NCBI GenBank assembly: GCA_963974345.1
Contig: CAXBBW010000001.1
Location: 310,001 to 374,000, forward strand
Source of the DNA: RHLJ01 sp963974345
Lineage (GTDB): Bacteria > Bacteroidota > Rhodothermia > Balneolales > Balneolaceae
Direction: 5' to 3'
DNA: 64,000 bases
Below are positions 33,982-44,309 of this stretch, piece by piece; positions within the stretch are counted from its first letter, which is position 1, and the number at the start of each line of letters is the position of its first letter. The translations under genes were made by a program, and so were the position numbers. The notes beneath the pieces are model-generated. The model saw only the letters and a list, made by a program, of their open reading frames with translations. It ran no database searches and was not told where the DNA came from.

Positions 33982-36900
33982 GAAAGTTCCATGCTTTTGA
34001 TCTCATCACCAGCAAAGTACATATCCATCTCTCCTTGACCTTCAACACTTACTTTGCCTCTATATTCACAATTAAAATAATCTTGAACATAATCACAGGT
34101 TGTAGCAGATATATTAACCTTATTGATTTCTCCAACTTCTTCCATTCTACTAGCTAAAATTACCGTAGAACCCCAGATATCGTAAGTAAATTTCTTTTTA
34201 CCAACAATCCCTGCAATAATACTACCGCTGTGAATACCGACTCTCATTTTCCATTTTACAGCAGCATTTTCATTTCTCTCTTTAATGAAATCCTGCATTT
34301 CTTTAGCTGCTTTTACACAAAGGTATGCATGGTCTTCTTTTTCAAGAGGAAGACCGGAAACTGCCATATACGCATCACCAATAGTCTTAATCTTTTCAAG
34401 ATTAAACTTCTCAATAATATTATCGAAGGCTTCAAAAATTTCATTTATTTCTGAAACTAACTTCTTAGCAGACATTGTAGCCGCTGTAGAAGTGAAGTTT
34501 TCGAAATCTGTAAATAGTACACTTACCTCTTCATATCTTCTTGGTGTAGCAGAACCTTTTTCTTTAATCTCATCTGCAATTTCTTTAGGGAGCATATTAT
34601 AAAGTAAAGCATCGCTTTTCTCTTTCTCGTTTTCTAAGAGAATGGTCCGTTCCTTAACTAGAGCTTCGAGTTCTTCATTGTATTGTTCAACTTGCTCTTT
34701 CTTCTTACGTTCTCTAGAAATTTGGAAGTTTATAAATCCAATTAATAAACTAGTACCAAGTACTGAATAGAAGCCATATGCCCACCAAGTTTTCCATGGT
34801 GGCGGAAGAATTTTTAATCTAATAGAAGCCCCTTCATTGTTCCAAATACCATCTTTATTTGAAGCTATAACCCGAAATACATATTCATTCCCTTCAGGTA
34901 AATTTGTATATGAAACAAACCTACGATTTCCTACATCTTGCCAATCATTATCAAAACCTTCCATCTTATATTTATATTGGTTTTGTTCTGGTGCAGCAAA
35001 ATGAAGAGCGGCAAATTCAAAAGAAATTACATTTTCTCTCCAAGTAAGGCTGATTTCATCCGTCTCAATAATCGATTTCTTAAGAGCTGAATTTATTGGA
35101 GATATGAAAACATCTTTATTAAAAATTTGGAAGTCGGTTACAACTACAGGTGGGATATAAGGATTATCCCTTATACTATCAGGTTTAAAAACTACCATTC
35201 CATTAATCCCTCCAAAATACATTGAACCGTCTGCCGATTGATGGAAAGCTCCAAATCTATATTCGTTACTCGGTAAGCCATCTCCACGATCATAAATCCT
35301 TACAGAACTAGAAATAGGATCAAAATCAGCAATCCCGCTATTTGTACTCAACCAAAGATGACCTCTATAATCTTCGATAATTCCATAAATAACATTATTT
35401 GGCAATCCATTTGAAGTTGTATACCTCGTAAATGTCTCTAATTCTGGGTTAAATTTATTTAGTCCATTGATCGTACCAACCCAAAGAGTTCCTTTCTGAT
35501 CCTGAGTTATTACGTTGATAAAGTTATCACTAATGCTAGAATCATCACTTGGATCATTTACATACCTAGTAAAATTACCTCTGGCTCTATCATATTTATT
35601 CAAGCCAAAACCATGTGTACCTACCCAAAAAACACCTCTACTATCTTCAAACATAGACCATATTTTGTTATGACTTATTGAACTCGGATCGGTTTCATTA
35701 TTCTGAAACCGTCGAAATTTCCCAGTTTCTCTATCGTAGGCATTTAAACCATTGTTGAGCGTTCCAACCCAAATAATACCTCGACTATCTTCAAAAATAG
35801 TAGTAATAATATTTCCACTAATTGAAGTTTCATCATCTATGCTATTTTTAAAATGAGTAAACTTATCCTGTTTTTGATTATATAGGTTAAGTCCATCAAT
35901 AGTACCTACCCACAGCATTCCTTCACGATCTTTAATGATAGAATTAACAAAGTCATTGCTAAGCGATGTCTCATCATTTGGGTCATTCTTGAAATTTCTA
36001 AATTCATTAGTTGATAATGTAAGTCTGTTTAAGCCCCCTCCTTGTGTCCCAATCCAAACATCTCCATTATCATCTTCTGAAATCGCCCAAATATTATTAT
36101 TTGATAAGCTATTTGAATTAGCAGGGTCATTCTGATAAATCGTAAAACTTTCAGATGATGATCTAATAAATTTATTTAATGCACCGTTTCTAGTACCCAC
36201 CCAAAATACCCCAGATCTATCCTCGTAAAGCGCACTTATGGAATTATTACTTAGGTTAATCGGGTAATTCAAATCCATAAAACTTATAAATGAACCTGTT
36301 TCACGATTCAAAATATTAAGTCCGTTTAGCGTACCAACCCAGAATGTTCCTCTTGAATCTTCATATAACGATAGCACCCAATTGTTACTAATGCTTTCTA
36401 TAGATGAATTCACGGAGGTAAAACTTGTAAACGTTTGCTTTTCTTTATTATATCGTAATAATCCACCAGATTGTGTTCCTACCCAAAGAACTTCTGATTT
36501 ATCCTCATAAAGTGTAACAATCCAGTTATCCGAAATTTTTGAGCTTGGATTATTTTCTTCAAAATGCTTGATATCTCCATTAATCCTATCAAACCTAAAT
36601 AAACCTTCTTCTTCTGTTCCAATCCAAATAAAGTCATTACTATCTCTATAAAGAGTAGTAATACGGGCTTCTTTAAGTTGGATATCATCATCTATTTTAG
36701 TGTAAACACTAAATTCATTAGTAAGAGGGTCTAAGATATTGAGACCTCTTTGAGTCCCAATTAATATTACTCCAGACTCATCTTCAAAAAGTACATTAAC
36801 GTAGTTATGACTTATTGATTTATCATCTTCGTTATTATGTGTAAAACGTATAAATCTATCTTGCTCTCTATCAAGCTTATTAAGCCCTCCACCTTTTGTA

Positions 36901-37202
36901 CCAACCCAGATTGCACCATTCTTATCTTCAATTATAGTAGAAATCTGATTATTTGAAATTGAGAAAAGATCATAAGGATCATTTCGATATACCTTGAACT
37001 CATATCCATCGTATCGATTTAATCCATCATCAGTCGCAAACCAAAGAAACCCTCTACTATCTTGGAGAATTGCATTTACAGTACTTTGTGAGAGCCCATC
37101 TTCTGTAGTAATTTGCTCAAACCTAATCGACATGTCTTGTGCAGAAACTACCTGCAACCCAATAAATAATAACAGAAGAGAAAAGCTAATTTTCTTCAAC
37201 AA
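33978..37202 (-). CDS. Propeller / Y_Y_Y sensor fused to a class III adenylate cyclase
   Basis: This 1074-residue receptor has a signal peptide, 14 Reg_prop repeats ([IFL]W[VI]GT..GGL types, two seven-bladed propellers, about residues 30-690), and a Y_Y_Y domain near 700-790. A membrane helix lies near 810, then a helical linker and a class III cyclase domain from about 885 to 1060. Metal aspartates are in LFTDFENFT and TIGDAYMA. A lysine (EKIKTIGD) and the aspartate of YDIWGSTV suit ATP over GTP. The transition-state asparagine normally found before .ASRM is isoleucine here (TVILASRM). Periplasmic ligand sensing would set cAMP output. The permease gene upstream on the same strand is 116 bases away. 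Confidence 0.92.
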   Translation of the reverse strand: MLKKISFSLLLLFIGLQVVSAQDMSIRFEQITTEDGLSQSTVNAILQDSRGFLWFATDDGLNRYDGYEFKVYRNDPYDLFSISNNQISTIIEDKNGAIWVGTKGGGLNKLDREQDRFIRFTHNNEDDKSISHNYVNVLFEDESGVILIGTQRGLNILDPLTNEFSVYTKIDDDIQLKEARITTLYRDSNDFIWIGTEEEGLFRFDRINGDIKHFEENNPSSKISDNWIVTLYEDKSEVLWVGTQSGGLLRYNKEKQTFTSFTSVNSSIESISNNWVLSLYEDSRGTFWVGTLNGLNILNRETGSFISFMDLNYPINLSNNSISALYEDRSGVFWVGTRNGALNKFIRSSSESFTIYQNDPANSNSLSNNNIWAISEDDNGDVWIGTQGGGLNRLTLSTNEFRNFKNDPNDETSLSNDFVNSIIKDREGMLWVGTIDGLNLYNQKQDKFTHFKNSIDDETSISGNIITTIFEDSRGIIWVGTLNNGLNAYDRETGKFRRFQNNETDPSSISHNKIWSMFEDSRGVFWVGTHGFGLNKYDRARGNFTRYVNDPSDDSSISDNFINVITQDQKGTLWVGTINGLNKFNPELETFTRYTTSNGLPNNVIYGIIEDYRGHLWLSTNSGIADFDPISSSVRIYDRGDGLPSNEYRFGAFHQSADGSMYFGGINGMVVFKPDSIRDNPYIPPVVVTDFQIFNKDVFISPINSALKKSIIETDEISLTWRENVISFEFAALHFAAPEQNQYKYKMEGFDNDWQDVGNRRFVSYTNLPEGNEYVFRVIASNKDGIWNNEGASIRLKILPPPWKTWWAYGFYSVLGTSLLIGFINFQISRERKKKEQVEQYNEELEALVKERTILLENEKEKSDALLYNMLPKEIADEIKEKGSATPRRYEEVSVLFTDFENFTSTAATMSAKKLVSEINEIFEAFDNIIEKFNLEKIKTIGDAYMAVSGLPLEKEDHAYLCVKAAKEMQDFIKERNENAAVKWKMRVGIHSGSIIAGIVGKKKFTYDIWGSTVILASRMEEVGEINKVNISATTCDYVQDYFNCEYRGKVSVEGQGEMDMYFAGDEIKSMELS

Positions 37203-37318
37203 TATACCCGTTTTAAAATTCCTTTAAACCTACTGATTATAATAAAGTAGTAGAAGAAAAGTGATTAGATTATCTTATAGAACAAATCTAAATAAGCAAT
37301 CATTGTCCCATCTTTAAA

Positions 37319-39706
37319 TTAATCACTACGAAGACTCTTTATTGGGTTTTCAGTAGCGGCTCTAAATGATTGTATACTGATAGTGAGAGCTGCGATCAAC
37401 ATAGATACAACAAGAGCGATTAGGAAAGGAGTAAAATCTAGCTCAATTCTATATCTAAAATTTGATAGCCACTCGTTTAAAAAATACCATGCTAAAGGGA
37501 GTCCTATAATATTAGAGATAAGAATCCACTTTAGAAAATCTTTACCTAGTAAAAAGCTAATGCCTTGAGTAGTGGAACCCAAAATCTTACGAATTCCAAT
37601 CTCTTTTCTTCTCTGTTGAACTGTAAATACGGAGAGAATGAAAAGCCCAACAGCCGCAATAGTAATAGCTAAAATTGAAAAATGACGTATGATTTTTGCT
37701 AAAGTTTGCTCAGTATTGTATTGCTGAGCAAATGTATCATCTAAAAAAGTATATTCAAATGGATTATTTGTAAGTAATGAATTCCATGTTTCTTCAATAA
37801 GCGGAATGGAGGAACTTAGATTTTCAGCTGCTACTTTTATCGACACAATTGGCAACGATTTTGTATAGAACATTATTATTGGTTCAACTTCGTGCTTAAC
37901 AGTTGCAAAATGAAAATCTGAAACAACTCCAACAATTTCCTGTGTTGAGGGATTATCTCCTGTGGCTCCAAAAGTTAACGTTTTTCCTGTTCCCTCTTTC
38001 CAATCTAACATCCTTAAGAATGCTTCGTTTACAATAACGGATCTTCCAGAATCAGAAAATGCTTCTGAAAAATTCCTTCCTTCTGCCATTTCAATGCCCA
38101 TTGTTGGGATATAATTTTCGTTAATAGTAGTTACGCTTGTTATAATGTTTTCATCAGCGTCAATTCCCTCAGGAGTAACTCCCGATCTACCATATCCAGA
38201 GCCTATTTGTGATGTTGAAGCACCTACGCTAATAATTCCTGGAATTTTCGAAAGTTCTTCATACAAGGTAATTCGAACACCAGGAGTACTAACTTGACCT
38301 GTGTTTAAGGTCATAATTTGGTCTCGTTCGTAACCTAAATCAGCATTAAAAATAAAATCCATTTGTTGATATACTACTATGGTTCCCGCAAGTAATGCAA
38401 CAGAAATCATAAATTGAAGAACTACCAATGAGTGGCGTAATAACGAACCTTTTGCACCTGCATTGAAACTACCTTTAAGAACTACCGAAGGTGTAAATGA
38501 GGAAAGTACTAGTGATGGGTAAATCCCAGAGACAAAGCCAACAAATAGAATTCCTAAAAGTGAAGCGATAATAAATATAGGATCTGCTAACCATGTAATT
38601 TCAGCAAAACGATCATAAGTGTTATTAAAAAATGGGATTGAAACATAAACAAGTGCTATAGATACGATAAAAGCTAGAAGTACTTGAAATACAGATTCTA
38701 CTAAATGCTGAGCTATTAATTGACTCCGAACCCCTCCTGCTACTTTTCGAATGCCAATCTCTTTTGCCCTTGACGAAGAACGTGCCGTCACTAGATTCAC
38801 ATAATTAAAACAAGCTAGAATAAGCACTAGTAATCCAATGGCAGACATAATAAATACATTACTCATGTCACTTTTGCGATTATTAATTTCAAAAAGAACA
38901 TCAGAAGAATTTAAATGGACATCTTCTAGTGCTTGGAGTGTAGGATAGAACATCTCGTAACCGCCATTGTCCATTGCTATTTCTCTTAACTTATCTGCAT
39001 ATGGTGCTAAGTCTCTAGAATTATCAAAAAGCACATAAGTTTGAACACTAATAGAATTCCAAGATTCTAAAAACTGTGCAAAACCTGCTTGGTCTTGTGT
39101 GGGAACTAATGCTTGTAAAAAATCGAATTGAAAGTGAGAACTATTAGGTACGTCCTCCATCACTCCCACAATTTCCAATAATACACCTTGCTGGTCTTCA
39201 ATAGATTCTCCAATTACAGAAGCCCTGCCAAATACTTTTCGAGCAAATTCCTGCGTAACTACCACCGTTTGGGGTTGAATAAGTACATCCTCAATCTTTC
39301 CGTCAATAAGCTCGAAATCGAATATTTTAAAAAAAGAGTTTTCAGTTAAATATGAACCATCAACATCATAAAATTGATTTTCGACTTTGATTGGGGTAGT
39401 TCCTTGATCTATAATTCGAGCCGTTTCTAAGATTTCGGGAATATTATCCTTCATAGCAGTAGCTAATGCAGGATAGGAAACACCTACATCTTGGGACGAC
39501 ACTCCTCTTGCCCGATCTATCGTTAATACTCTAGCAATTCGATCATATTTTGAATTGAATTTATTGAAACTTAAATCTTCCCAAACATACAAACCCAGTA
39601 TAATAAAGGCCGAAATCCCAAGAATTAGCCCAATCAAGTTTATGGTCGTATAGCCTTTGTATTTAGAGAGATTTCTGAGTGAGGTGAGAATATAATTTCT
39701 AAACAT
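37319..39706 (-). CDS. FtsX/MacB-type ABC permease
   Basis: The 795-residue protein has the duplicated FtsX layout of Bacteroidota permeases. A first membrane helix (YTTINLIGLILGISAFIILGL written in parts, residues 18-40) precedes a periplasmic MacB core domain. Three helices carry an EIGIRKVAGGVRSQLI coupling segment near residue 320. A second helix and core domain follow, then three final helices with RRKEIGIRKILGSTTQG near 690. The ATPase partner is not in the window. Such permeases act in mechanotransmission or efflux and usually have an orphan LolD/MacB ATPase elsewhere. Confidence 0.9.
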   Translation of the reverse strand: MFRNYILTSLRNLSKYKGYTTINLIGLILGISAFIILGLYVWEDLSFNKFNSKYDRIARVLTIDRARGVSSQDVGVSYPALATAMKDNIPEILETARIIDQGTTPIKVENQFYDVDGSYLTENSFFKIFDFELIDGKIEDVLIQPQTVVVTQEFARKVFGRASVIGESIEDQQGVLLEIVGVMEDVPNSSHFQFDFLQALVPTQDQAGFAQFLESWNSISVQTYVLFDNSRDLAPYADKLREIAMDNGGYEMFYPTLQALEDVHLNSSDVLFEINNRKSDMSNVFIMSAIGLLVLILACFNYVNLVTARSSSRAKEIGIRKVAGGVRSQLIAQHLVESVFQVLLAFIVSIALVYVSIPFFNNTYDRFAEITWLADPIFIIASLLGILFVGFVSGIYPSLVLSSFTPSVVLKGSFNAGAKGSLLRHSLVVLQFMISVALLAGTIVVYQQMDFIFNADLGYERDQIMTLNTGQVSTPGVRITLYEELSKIPGIISVGASTSQIGSGYGRSGVTPEGIDADENIITSVTTINENYIPTMGIEMAEGRNFSEAFSDSGRSVIVNEAFLRMLDWKEGTGKTLTFGATGDNPSTQEIVGVVSDFHFATVKHEVEPIIMFYTKSLPIVSIKVAAENLSSSIPLIEETWNSLLTNNPFEYTFLDDTFAQQYNTEQTLAKIIRHFSILAITIAAVGLFILSVFTVQQRRKEIGIRKILGSTTQGISFLLGKDFLKWILISNIIGLPLAWYFLNEWLSNFRYRIELDFTPFLIALVVSMLIAALTISIQSFRAATENPIKSLRSD

Positions 39707-39846
39707 AGTGGTTCTTTTTCTGTTGGATATTTACCAATCCTATTAAATTTAACAGATGACCAATCTGCATGATTATAACTATAAGACGTTTAATTACCAG
39801 ATTTAGCTACGCTAAAATGTGTAAAATTTAGTATAGATTTATATAC

Positions 39847-41259
39847 TTAAACCTCAAATTGAAAATAATTTTTCGCATTTGAATAGCAAATTTTATGAAT
39901 ATAATTTGCTATTAAAGCAAGATCATTTGGTAACAAACCATCCTCTACTTCACTACCTAAAATATTGCACAAAATTCTTCTGAAGTATTCGTGCCTTGAA
40001 TAAGATAAAAAGCTTCTTGAATCGGTAGTCATTCCCACGAAATTATATAAAACACCCATATTCGAAAGTGATTCAATTTGTTGCTCAATCCCATTCTTTT
40101 GATCTAAAAACCACCAAGATGGTCCGTGTTGTACTTTTCCTGCTATACTTCCGTCTTGGAAGTTACCAGCCATAGTAGAGAACATTTCATTGTCTCTTGG
40201 ATTAATGTTGTATAAAATTGTTTTAGGTAACTTATTTTCAGAATCTAACCTATTCAACATTTTGGAAAGTGACTTACCAACAAGAGCATCTCCAATAGAA
40301 TCAAAACCTGAATCAGAACCAATTTTCTTTAGCATTCTTGAATTATTATTTCTTATTGGTCCAATATGAAATTGCATTACCCAATTTCTGGAGTGATTCA
40401 TTATGCCACAAAAGTATAAAAAAGCCGATTTGAAAACTTCTGAATCCCCTTCATTCAAGATTTCTTTTTTCATTAACCGATCAAAAATATTAGAAACCTG
40501 ATATTCAGAAAATGATTCAGCATACGGTTTTTCTATGCCATGATCAGATGCTCTACAACCTAATTCATCAAAGTAAATATGCCTTTTCTCAAGTGCTTTT
40601 AGAAAATCTTTAAACGAAATAATTGAAATACCGCTTGCCTCTTCTAGTTTCTTAACCCATGCTCTAAAAGCTTTACCATTTTCAACTTGCATGCCAGCAT
40701 CAGGTCGGAAAGTTGGAACTACTTTACAAGCATATCCTTCTTTCTTCATTTTTGCATGATATTCTAGACTATCAGTTGGATCGTCTGTGGTCCCTACTAC
40801 TTCTACTTTATTGCTTTTCAGGATTCCTCGAGTTGTAAATTCAGGGTGTTGAAGCAACTCATTACATTCTTCCCAAATAGATTCAGCTGTATCATTATTA
40901 AGCAAACGATCGGTTATCCCAAAAGAATTTTTCAATTCCATATGTGCCCAATGATAGAGTGGGTTCTTTAACGTTTTCGGGACGGTTTGAGCCCATGCCA
41001 TAAACTTTTCCTTATCACTGGCGTTTCCAGTAATATATTTCTCATCTACACCACAAGCGCGAAGAGCCCTCCATTTATAGTGATCTCCATTAAGCCATAT
41101 ATGGCTTAAATTTCTAAAATTTAAGTTCTCAGCAATCTCTTGAGGAGCTAAGTGATTATGAAAATCAATGATTGGCAAATCTTTTGCATAATCATGAAAT
41201 AATGTTTTTGCAGTTTCATTTTGGAGTAGAAAATGTTCGTGAATAAAGGGTTTTTCCAT
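39847..41259 (-). CDS. uxaC: Glucuronate isomerase UxaC
   Basis: The 470-residue enzyme interconverts D-glucuronate and D-fructuronate (or galacturonate and tagaturonate), the first step of uronate breakdown. The family signature PIIDFHNHLAPQEIAENL near residue 30 carries the metal-binding histidines. YKWRALRACGVDEKYITG follows, and the C-terminal half has VGMTTDSRSFLSYSRHEYFRR. Length matches the family. It is divergent from kdgK with 145 bases between the starts, so a shared regulatory region is likely. The enzyme is cytoplasmic. Confidence 0.95.
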   Translation of the reverse strand: MEKPFIHEHFLLQNETAKTLFHDYAKDLPIIDFHNHLAPQEIAENLNFRNLSHIWLNGDHYKWRALRACGVDEKYITGNASDKEKFMAWAQTVPKTLKNPLYHWAHMELKNSFGITDRLLNNDTAESIWEECNELLQHPEFTTRGILKSNKVEVVGTTDDPTDSLEYHAKMKKEGYACKVVPTFRPDAGMQVENGKAFRAWVKKLEEASGISIISFKDFLKALEKRHIYFDELGCRASDHGIEKPYAESFSEYQVSNIFDRLMKKEILNEGDSEVFKSAFLYFCGIMNHSRNWVMQFHIGPIRNNNSRMLKKIGSDSGFDSIGDALVGKSLSKMLNRLDSENKLPKTILYNINPRDNEMFSTMAGNFQDGSIAGKVQHGPSWWFLDQKNGIEQQIESLSNMGVLYNFVGMTTDSRSFLSYSRHEYFRRILCNILGSEVEDGLLPNDLALIANYIHKICYSNAKNYFQFEV

Positions 41260-41404
41260 ATAATAAAATCAGTTTTAGTAGTCAAAAAGATAATGGAGGT
41301 CTTTATTAATGTTTAAAAATCCAGTCTGTAATTTTACAAAAACTAGTTATATATTTCATGCTTTAATATATCATAAGCTAACCAACTTTCTGTAATCTAA
41401 TTTC
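41260..41404. promoter_or_regulatory. Divergent control region of the uronate genes
   Basis: This AT-rich spacer must hold the promoters of uxaC and of the kdgK operon. Imperfect symmetry around TATATTTCATGC and TTTAATATATCATAAG (near 41350-41380) could be an operator, but no regulator gene is adjacent and no clear palindrome is present. Confidence 0.4.
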
Positions 41405-42442
41405 ATGAAAAAAGTAGTCACCTTTGGTGAGATAATGCTTCGTCTTTCTCCTCCTGAATTTTTAAGATTTTCTCAAGCTAATTCCTTTGATGTTGTATAT
41501 GGTGGAGGAGAATCCAATGTAGCAGTTTCACTGGCAAATTATGGAATCCCTACTGAATTCGTTACTCGATTACCAATGAACGATATTGGTGAATGTGCCC
41601 TAATGGAGATGAGAAAAAGAAATGTAGGTATAGAACATATTATAAGAGGTGGTGAAAGACTTGGTATCTATTTTTTAGAAACTGGTGCTGTAAGCCGAGG
41701 AAGTAAGGTAGTTTATGACAGAGCTCATTCTTCTATTTCTACTATTCAAAAGGGAATGGTTGATTGGGAGAAAGTTTTTAAGGGAGTTGAATGGTTCCAT
41801 TGGACTGGAATAACTCCAGCCCTTTCTCAAGGTGCTGCAGATGTTTGTCTTGAGGCTATTAAAGCAGCTAATGATTTAGGTATCACAGTTTCTACAGATT
41901 TGAATTATAGAGGAAAACTATGGAAATATGGAAAAAATCCAGATGAAGTAATGCCAGATCTTGTTGAGGGATGTGATGTAATACTTGGAAATGAAGAGGA
42001 TGCAGAGAAACATTTTCATATCCATCCTGATACGGTTGATATCTTACAAGGTGATACAATGGATGCCCAAGCCTATTTATCAGTCTGCAAAAAACTAAAA
42101 GAACGTTTTCCTAGGGCTAAAAAAATTATTACTACACTAAGGGGCTCAATAAGTGCATCTCACAATACTTGGGCTGGTGTTTTGTATAATGGGGATGAAT
42201 TTTTGGAATCTAGAACTTACCAGATTACTCATATTGTTGATCGAGTTGGTGGTGGGGATTCATTTATGGGTGGATTGATTTATGGGCTACTCTCTTATAC
42301 TGGGGATGATCAAAAGGCTCTAGATTTTGCAGTAGCAGCTTCTTGTTTAAAACATACTATATATGGTGACGCAAATCTTGTTACTGTTGATGAAGTTGAA
42401 AAATTGATGTCTGGTGATGCATCAGGAAGAGTGGCACGATGA
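41405..42442 (+). CDS. kdgK: 2-dehydro-3-deoxygluconate kinase
   Basis: The 345-residue PfkB-family kinase phosphorylates KDG to KDPG. The N-terminal VTFGEIMLRLSPP and the substrate-binding GGGESNVAVSLANYG are visible. The C-terminal motif RVGGGDSFMGGLIYGLL holds the catalytic aspartate and anion hole. It heads an operon with uxuA, eda and the TRAP genes, and the stop overlaps the uxuA start by four bases (ATGA), so the two are translationally coupled. The context supports KDG as substrate over other sugars. Confidence 0.93.
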   Translation: MKKVVTFGEIMLRLSPPEFLRFSQANSFDVVYGGGESNVAVSLANYGIPTEFVTRLPMNDIGECALMEMRKRNVGIEHIIRGGERLGIYFLETGAVSRGSKVVYDRAHSSISTIQKGMVDWEKVFKGVEWFHWTGITPALSQGAADVCLEAIKAANDLGITVSTDLNYRGKLWKYGKNPDEVMPDLVEGCDVILGNEEDAEKHFHIHPDTVDILQGDTMDAQAYLSVCKKLKERFPRAKKIITTLRGSISASHNTWAGVLYNGDEFLESRTYQITHIVDRVGGGDSFMGGLIYGLLSYTGDDQKALDFAVAASCLKHTIYGDANLVTVDEVEKLMSGDASGRVAR

Positions 42443-43617
42443 TTTTAGAATATACGTGGAGATGGTACGGTCCAAATGATACAATTACACTTAACGAAAT
42501 ACGCCAATGCGGTGCAACAGGTATAGTAAATGCCCTTCATGAAAGCCCTTATGGTGAGGTTTGGTCGGTTGAGGCTATTCTAGAACGAAAAAAAATAATC
42601 GAAGACGCAGGCTTAAGCTGGTCTGTAGTTGAAAGTGTTCCTGTTCATGAGGATATCAAAAAGAAAAGTGGTAGCTATTTAACTTATATAGAGAATTATA
42701 AAAATACGATTCGAAATTTAGCTGATTGTGGCATTTATACTGTGTGTTATAATTTTATGCCTGTTTTAGATTGGATAAGAACAAATTTAGATTTTAAGCT
42801 TGAAAATGACACTTATGCTCTTCGATTTGATGCGACTACATTTGCTGCATTTGATTTATTTATTTTAGAAAGAATTGGAGCTAATAACGATTATTCTCAG
42901 ATTGAAATTGATAGAGCGAAGTCACTATTCAACAGTTTTTCTGATCAAGATATTAAAGAGCTAACAGACACCCTAATTGCTGGTATTCCAGGCGGTAAGA
43001 CTGGGTATACAGTCGAAACTGTTCGTGATATATTGCACGAATACAAAGATATCAGCACTGAACTGCTTCAATCACACCTAACTTATTTCTTAGAGCAAAT
43101 TCTACCTGTAGCAGAAGAATCTGGCGTTTTAATGTGTATTCATCCAGACGATCCACCCTACCCTTTTCTTGGCTTGCCTAGAATTATGAGTACCAATGAA
43201 GACGTTGATCGTTTAATGAGAGATGTACCTTCAAAAAATAATGGTATCACGCTTTGCACCGGATCTTATGGAGTTCGTCCAGAAAATGACTTAGTCGCTA
43301 TGGCTACAAAATATGCAGATCGAATACATTTTTTACACTTTCGAAGTGTTCAAAGGGAACCCGATGGAAGCTTTTATGAAGCTGAACATCTAAAAGGTGA
43401 TTCAGGTATCGTTAAAATTATGCATGCTATTCTAAGTTCTGATACATTAGCTTCAGATCATGCAATTCCAGTACGGCCAGATCACGGACATAAAATGTTA
43501 GATGATATTTCAAAGAACCATTATCCAGGATATTCTTGCTTTGGTCGCTTAAAAGGGCTGAGTGAATTAAAAGGAATGGAGCAAGGATTAAGGTTCAACC
43601 TTATTAAAGATAACTAG
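42439..43617 (+). CDS. uxuA: Mannonate dehydratase
   Basis: The 392-residue enzyme dehydrates D-mannonate to KDG. The family opening YTWRWYGPNDTITLNEIRQCGATG, written here only in outline, covers residues 5-28. It is followed by SVPVHEDIKKKSG and the metal region with CIHPDDPPYPFLGLPRI near residue 235. A late RPDHGHKMLDD and PGYSCFGRLKGLSELKG complete the signature. Length fits UxuA. The preceding fructuronate reductase step (UxuB) is not encoded in this window. Confidence 0.95.
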   Translation: MILEYTWRWYGPNDTITLNEIRQCGATGIVNALHESPYGEVWSVEAILERKKIIEDAGLSWSVVESVPVHEDIKKKSGSYLTYIENYKNTIRNLADCGIYTVCYNFMPVLDWIRTNLDFKLENDTYALRFDATTFAAFDLFILERIGANNDYSQIEIDRAKSLFNSFSDQDIKELTDTLIAGIPGGKTGYTVETVRDILHEYKDISTELLQSHLTYFLEQILPVAEESGVLMCIHPDDPPYPFLGLPRIMSTNEDVDRLMRDVPSKNNGITLCTGSYGVRPENDLVAMATKYADRIHFLHFRSVQREPDGSFYEAEHLKGDSGIVKIMHAILSSDTLASDHAIPVRPDHGHKMLDDISKNHYPGYSCFGRLKGLSELKGMEQGLRFNLIKDN

Positions 43618-43634
43618 AAGATAAATATTAAGTC

Positions 43635-44300
43635 ATGGCAAGATTTTCGCGCATAAAAGTAGCTTCAGTAATGGATGAAACAGGATTAGTTCCTTTGTTC
43701 TTTCATAGTGATATCGAAGTAAGTAAAGATGTATTAAAAGCATGTTATAATGGAGGCGCTAGACTCTTGGAATTTACCAGTCGGGGTGACTTTGCTCACG
43801 AAGTTTTTGGGGAACTCAATAAATATGCGTCTCAAGAATTACCAGAAATGATTCTTGGTGTTGGTTCAGTAACTGATGCAGCTTCAGCTTCACTATATAT
43901 GGCCTTGGGAGCTAACTTTGTAGTAACTCCCGTATTAAGAGAAGATATTGCCACCGTATGTAATCGTCGAAAGATATTGTGGTCACCAGGTTGTGGTTCC
44001 CTAACTGAAATTGCAAAAGCTGAAGAACTTGGTGCTGAAATCATAAAAGTATTTCCTGGTAGTACACTCGGTCCAGATTTTGTAAAAGCGATTAAAGGGC
44101 CTTGCCCTTGGACTAGTATTATGCCTACTGGTGGTGTTTCTGCAGAGAAGGAGAACTTACAAGGTTGGTTTAATGCTGGAGTGACATGTGTTGGAATGGG
44201 ATCACAACTCATTACCAAAGAATTCCTTACAAATAAAGACTATGCTGGACTTGAAAAACATGTTCGTACTACAATAGAACTTATCAAATCCATTCGATAA
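43635..44300 (+). CDS. eda: KDPG / 4-hydroxy-2-oxoglutarate aldolase
   Basis: The 221-residue class I aldolase splits KDPG into pyruvate and glyceraldehyde-3-phosphate. The catalytic glutamate is in LLEFTSRGD, the Schiff-base lysine in AEIIKVFPGSTLGP, and the phosphate loop in MPTGGVSAEKEN. It lies 17 bases after uxuA and 9 bases before the TRAP binding-protein gene, and completes the lower uronate pathway. Confidence 0.94.
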   Translation: MARFSRIKVASVMDETGLVPLFFHSDIEVSKDVLKACYNGGARLLEFTSRGDFAHEVFGELNKYASQELPEMILGVGSVTDAASASLYMALGANFVVTPVLREDIATVCNRRKILWSPGCGSLTEIAKAEELGAEIIKVFPGSTLGPDFVKAIKGPCPWTSIMPTGGVSAEKENLQGWFNAGVTCVGMGSQLITKEFLTNKDYAGLEKHVRTTIELIKSIR

Positions 44301-44309
44301 ATAAGATTT

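Noticed and set aside
33978..37202. Tandem duplication or recombination hot spot in the sensor genes
   Set aside because: The repeats are ordinary Reg_prop propeller blades, diverged at the DNA level.
43832..44218. 128-codon minus-strand frame opposite eda
   Set aside because: The plus-strand aldolase has all catalytic residues; the opposite frame has no recognisable motif.
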